IMG/VR virus record: IMGVR_UViG_3300031337_000174
Location: 1-21,301 of that record
Length of the DNA: 21,301 nt
Reading direction: 5' to 3' (one strand)
From: a virus
Both the position numbers and the translations under genes were made by a program. A model generated the notes under the pieces. It saw only the letters and a list, made by a program, of their open reading frames with translations. It was not told the origin of the DNA and did not search any database. Below, piece after piece: positions 20,869 to 21,301 of this stretch (the first letter of the stretch is position 1; each line of letters begins with the position of its first letter).

Positions 20869-21296
20869 TTTAATTTTCTACCATCAAATATAATCTCTTC
20901 GGATTTTACACTATCAGGATTTCCATGCCATTTTTGGTGGACTCTTTTGCTTATAAATCCCATTAAATTTTCTGGGCGGTTGTCGTCTCTTATTTCGTTC
21001 TCGTGGTGAACTATTTCTTCTGGAGTTAGGAATCTGCTGATTTGAGCCTCTACAACTAAACGGTGCTCGTAGACGTAGTTGCCATTTTTATTAGGATGAT
21101 TGGGTGAATAGATTGAGATGTAGCCGTTATTTTTTATTCTGCCTCCCTTCCAGTTGGGATGATTTTTCGGGTCTTTGTATAGTTCTTTCAATGCTTCAGA
21201 GTTTGTTCTGATCCTGATGCCAAATTTTTTTAGATGATTACGAATCATTGTGTAACCACATCCTGCTTCTTTGGCTATTTGAGCAATGGATTTCAT
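20850..21296 (-). CDS. HNH endonuclease with N-terminal DNA-binding helices
   Basis: This 148-residue protein has an N-terminal HTH-like part (IAQIAKEAGCGYTMIRNHLKK, about 4-24), the linker HPNWKGGRIKNNGYI common in phage HNH proteins, and an HNH core: YEHRLVVE (76-83), EEIVHHENEIRDD (93-105) with the metal-binding His pair, then NRPENL (106-111) and a further His (H120). This layout is typical of free-standing homing-type HNH enzymes. It could also be a packaging-associated HNH enzyme, but no terminase is in the window to support that. The ATG lies five bases from the right edge, so a longer upstream start and the ribosome binding site cannot be excluded. Confidence 0.8.
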   Translation of the reverse strand: MKSIAQIAKEAGCGYTMIRNHLKKFGIRIRTNSEALKELYKDPKNHPNWKGGRIKNNGYISIYSPNHPNKNGNYVYEHRLVVEAQISRFLTPEEIVHHENEIRDDNRPENLMGFISKRVHQKWHGNPDSVKSEEIIFDGRKLKCVQLN

Positions 21297-21301
21297 GTTG
21301 T

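Noticed and set aside
1-21301. CRISPR arrays, tRNA genes, integrase or insertion sequences
   Set aside because: No regularly spaced repeats, no cloverleaf-like sequence and no transposase or integrase motif were recognised on either strand.

Overview
The window is part of an AT-rich tailed bacteriophage or prophage genome. All convincing genes lie on the minus strand, so the gene order reads from high to low coordinates. An HK97-type capsid protein with its protease, a complete set of head-tail connector genes, a tape measure protein and a tail fibre, with no sheath or tube/sheath pair visible, point to a long-tailed siphovirus. Portal and terminase are not present and would be expected beyond the right edge. 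The host cannot be named. Enzymes of Kdo and heptose-type glycan metabolism suggest a host with LPS or a Kdo-anchored capsule, but that is inference.

Reading in the direction of transcription: (1) 21296-19609 holds an HNH endonuclease and a GT9 (heptosyltransferase-family) glycosyltransferase. (2) 19583-16628 holds an intergenic 31-bp repeat element, a probable tail tube-like protein, a prohead protease fused to a zinc ribbon and a scaffold-like coiled coil, the major capsid protein, and a hairpin. (3) 16606-7306 is a compact glycan-biosynthesis island of eleven genes: a GT9::GT2 fusion, KdsA (Kdo-8-phosphate synthase), a TalC/FSA-type transaldolase, a small HAD phosphatase, a 41-codon remnant resembling the N-terminus of a cephalosporin-hydroxylase-like protein, an RmlB-type 4,6-dehydratase, a 43-residue membrane microprotein, a GT-A glycosyltransferase, a small methyltransferase, a KpsS-like::GT2 fusion, a TylF-like methyltransferase and another methyltransferase (the 41-codon remnant is not counted). 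From KdsA onward nearly every junction is a 1-17 nt overlap, mostly ATGA. (4) A second copy of the 31-bp element (7303-7273) precedes a small membrane/coiled-coil protein and a protein resembling a broken sugar nucleotidyltransferase. (5) 6549-4309 holds the head-tail adaptor, head closure, neck, tail terminator and tail chaperone genes. (6) 4309-1 holds the tape measure, four small tail-tip or virion proteins and the start of a tail fibre that runs off the left edge.

The notable point is that a sugar-building and sugar-transfer pathway is embedded between the capsid gene and the connector genes, so it is probably expressed with the virion proteins. Two related GT9 enzymes stand on either side of the capsid genes, and the same 31-bp element follows each glycan block. 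A reasonable model is that the phage makes a Kdo-containing or Kdo-like glycan late in infection, either to decorate its own virion or to alter the host surface. The sequence alone does not decide between these.
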